DNA of 64,000 nucleotides from Symbiodinium natans (taxonomy: Eukaryota > Sar > Dinophyceae > Suessiales > Symbiodiniaceae): assembly GCA_905221605.1 (NCBI GenBank), contig CAJNDS010002322.1, positions 26,581 to 90,580 of the forward strand. Reading direction: 5' to 3'. The notes under the pieces were generated by a model that saw only the letters and a program-made list of their open reading frames with translations, had not been told where the DNA came from and ran no database searches. Shown in pieces: positions 63,988 to 64,000 of this stretch. Both the position numbers and the translations under genes were made by a program. Numbering within the stretch: position 1 is the first letter of the stretch; the number at the start of each line of letters is the position of its first letter.

Positions 63988-64000
63988 GCTCTCGGTCGGG
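63988..64000 (+). CDS. Start of an exon cut by the window end
   Basis: CCCCCCTCTTGGCAG, a good acceptor, ends at 63987 after a CCCTAAA array. Only 13 bases of possible exon are visible. Confidence 0.3.

Overview
The window looks like nuclear DNA of a dinoflagellate, most likely from the Symbiodiniaceae/Suessiales. Three things point there: plant-type telomeric heptamers (TTTAGGG/CCCTAAA), very small GC-rich exons with GT or GC donors, and a ubiquitin-like plus RCC1-like repeat protein (about 7.2-8.8 kb) of a kind abundant in these algae. A C5 cytosine methyltransferase of eukaryotic or selfish-element type is also present (29.0-30.6 kb). There is one assembly gap (33,901-34,000). No rRNA, tRNA or CRISPR array was recognised.

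Layout. About 0.3-17.3 kb, 24-28 kb and 38-64 kb form a mosaic in which GC-rich coding-like blocks of roughly 20-270 bp alternate with telomere-like arrays and small foldback elements. Most blocks have CCCTAAA arrays on their left and TTTAGGG arrays on their right. Read as genes, these are exons whose introns begin in GTTTAGGG-type sequence and end in CCCTAAA followed by a YAG acceptor. Read as chromosomes, each block is flanked like a tiny telomere-capped fragment, fused end to end with its neighbours. About 65 such blocks are listed individually; most are too short to name and none is a complete gene. The first exon of the RCC1-like gene, and a three-exon run at 14.5-14.8 kb, do join in frame.

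17.97-20.15 kb is an array of nested palindromes that alternate AT-rich (AATTTAAAT) and GC-rich arms. 20.7-23.35 kb is a multi-exon gene of unknown function, interrupted by a roughly 580 bp (GTT)n tract. 25.2-25.6 kb is an extreme C-rich/G-rich strand-asymmetric tract. 28.4-33.9 kb has almost no telomeric repeat. It carries the methyltransferase and, 3' of it, a multi-exon gene whose later exons look transposon-like; an 8-bp GGCTCCCA repeat interrupts both. 34.0-38.05 kb is a higher-order satellite of about 1.9-2.1 kb units next to the gap. 41.6-42.25 kb is a minisatellite of about 20 bp units.

The two large multi-exon genes and the RCC1-like gene are the best protein-coding calls. No operon-like logic applies. 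The most interesting features are the organisation of telomeric arrays around exons, telomeric arrays inside MITE copies, and the palindrome array.
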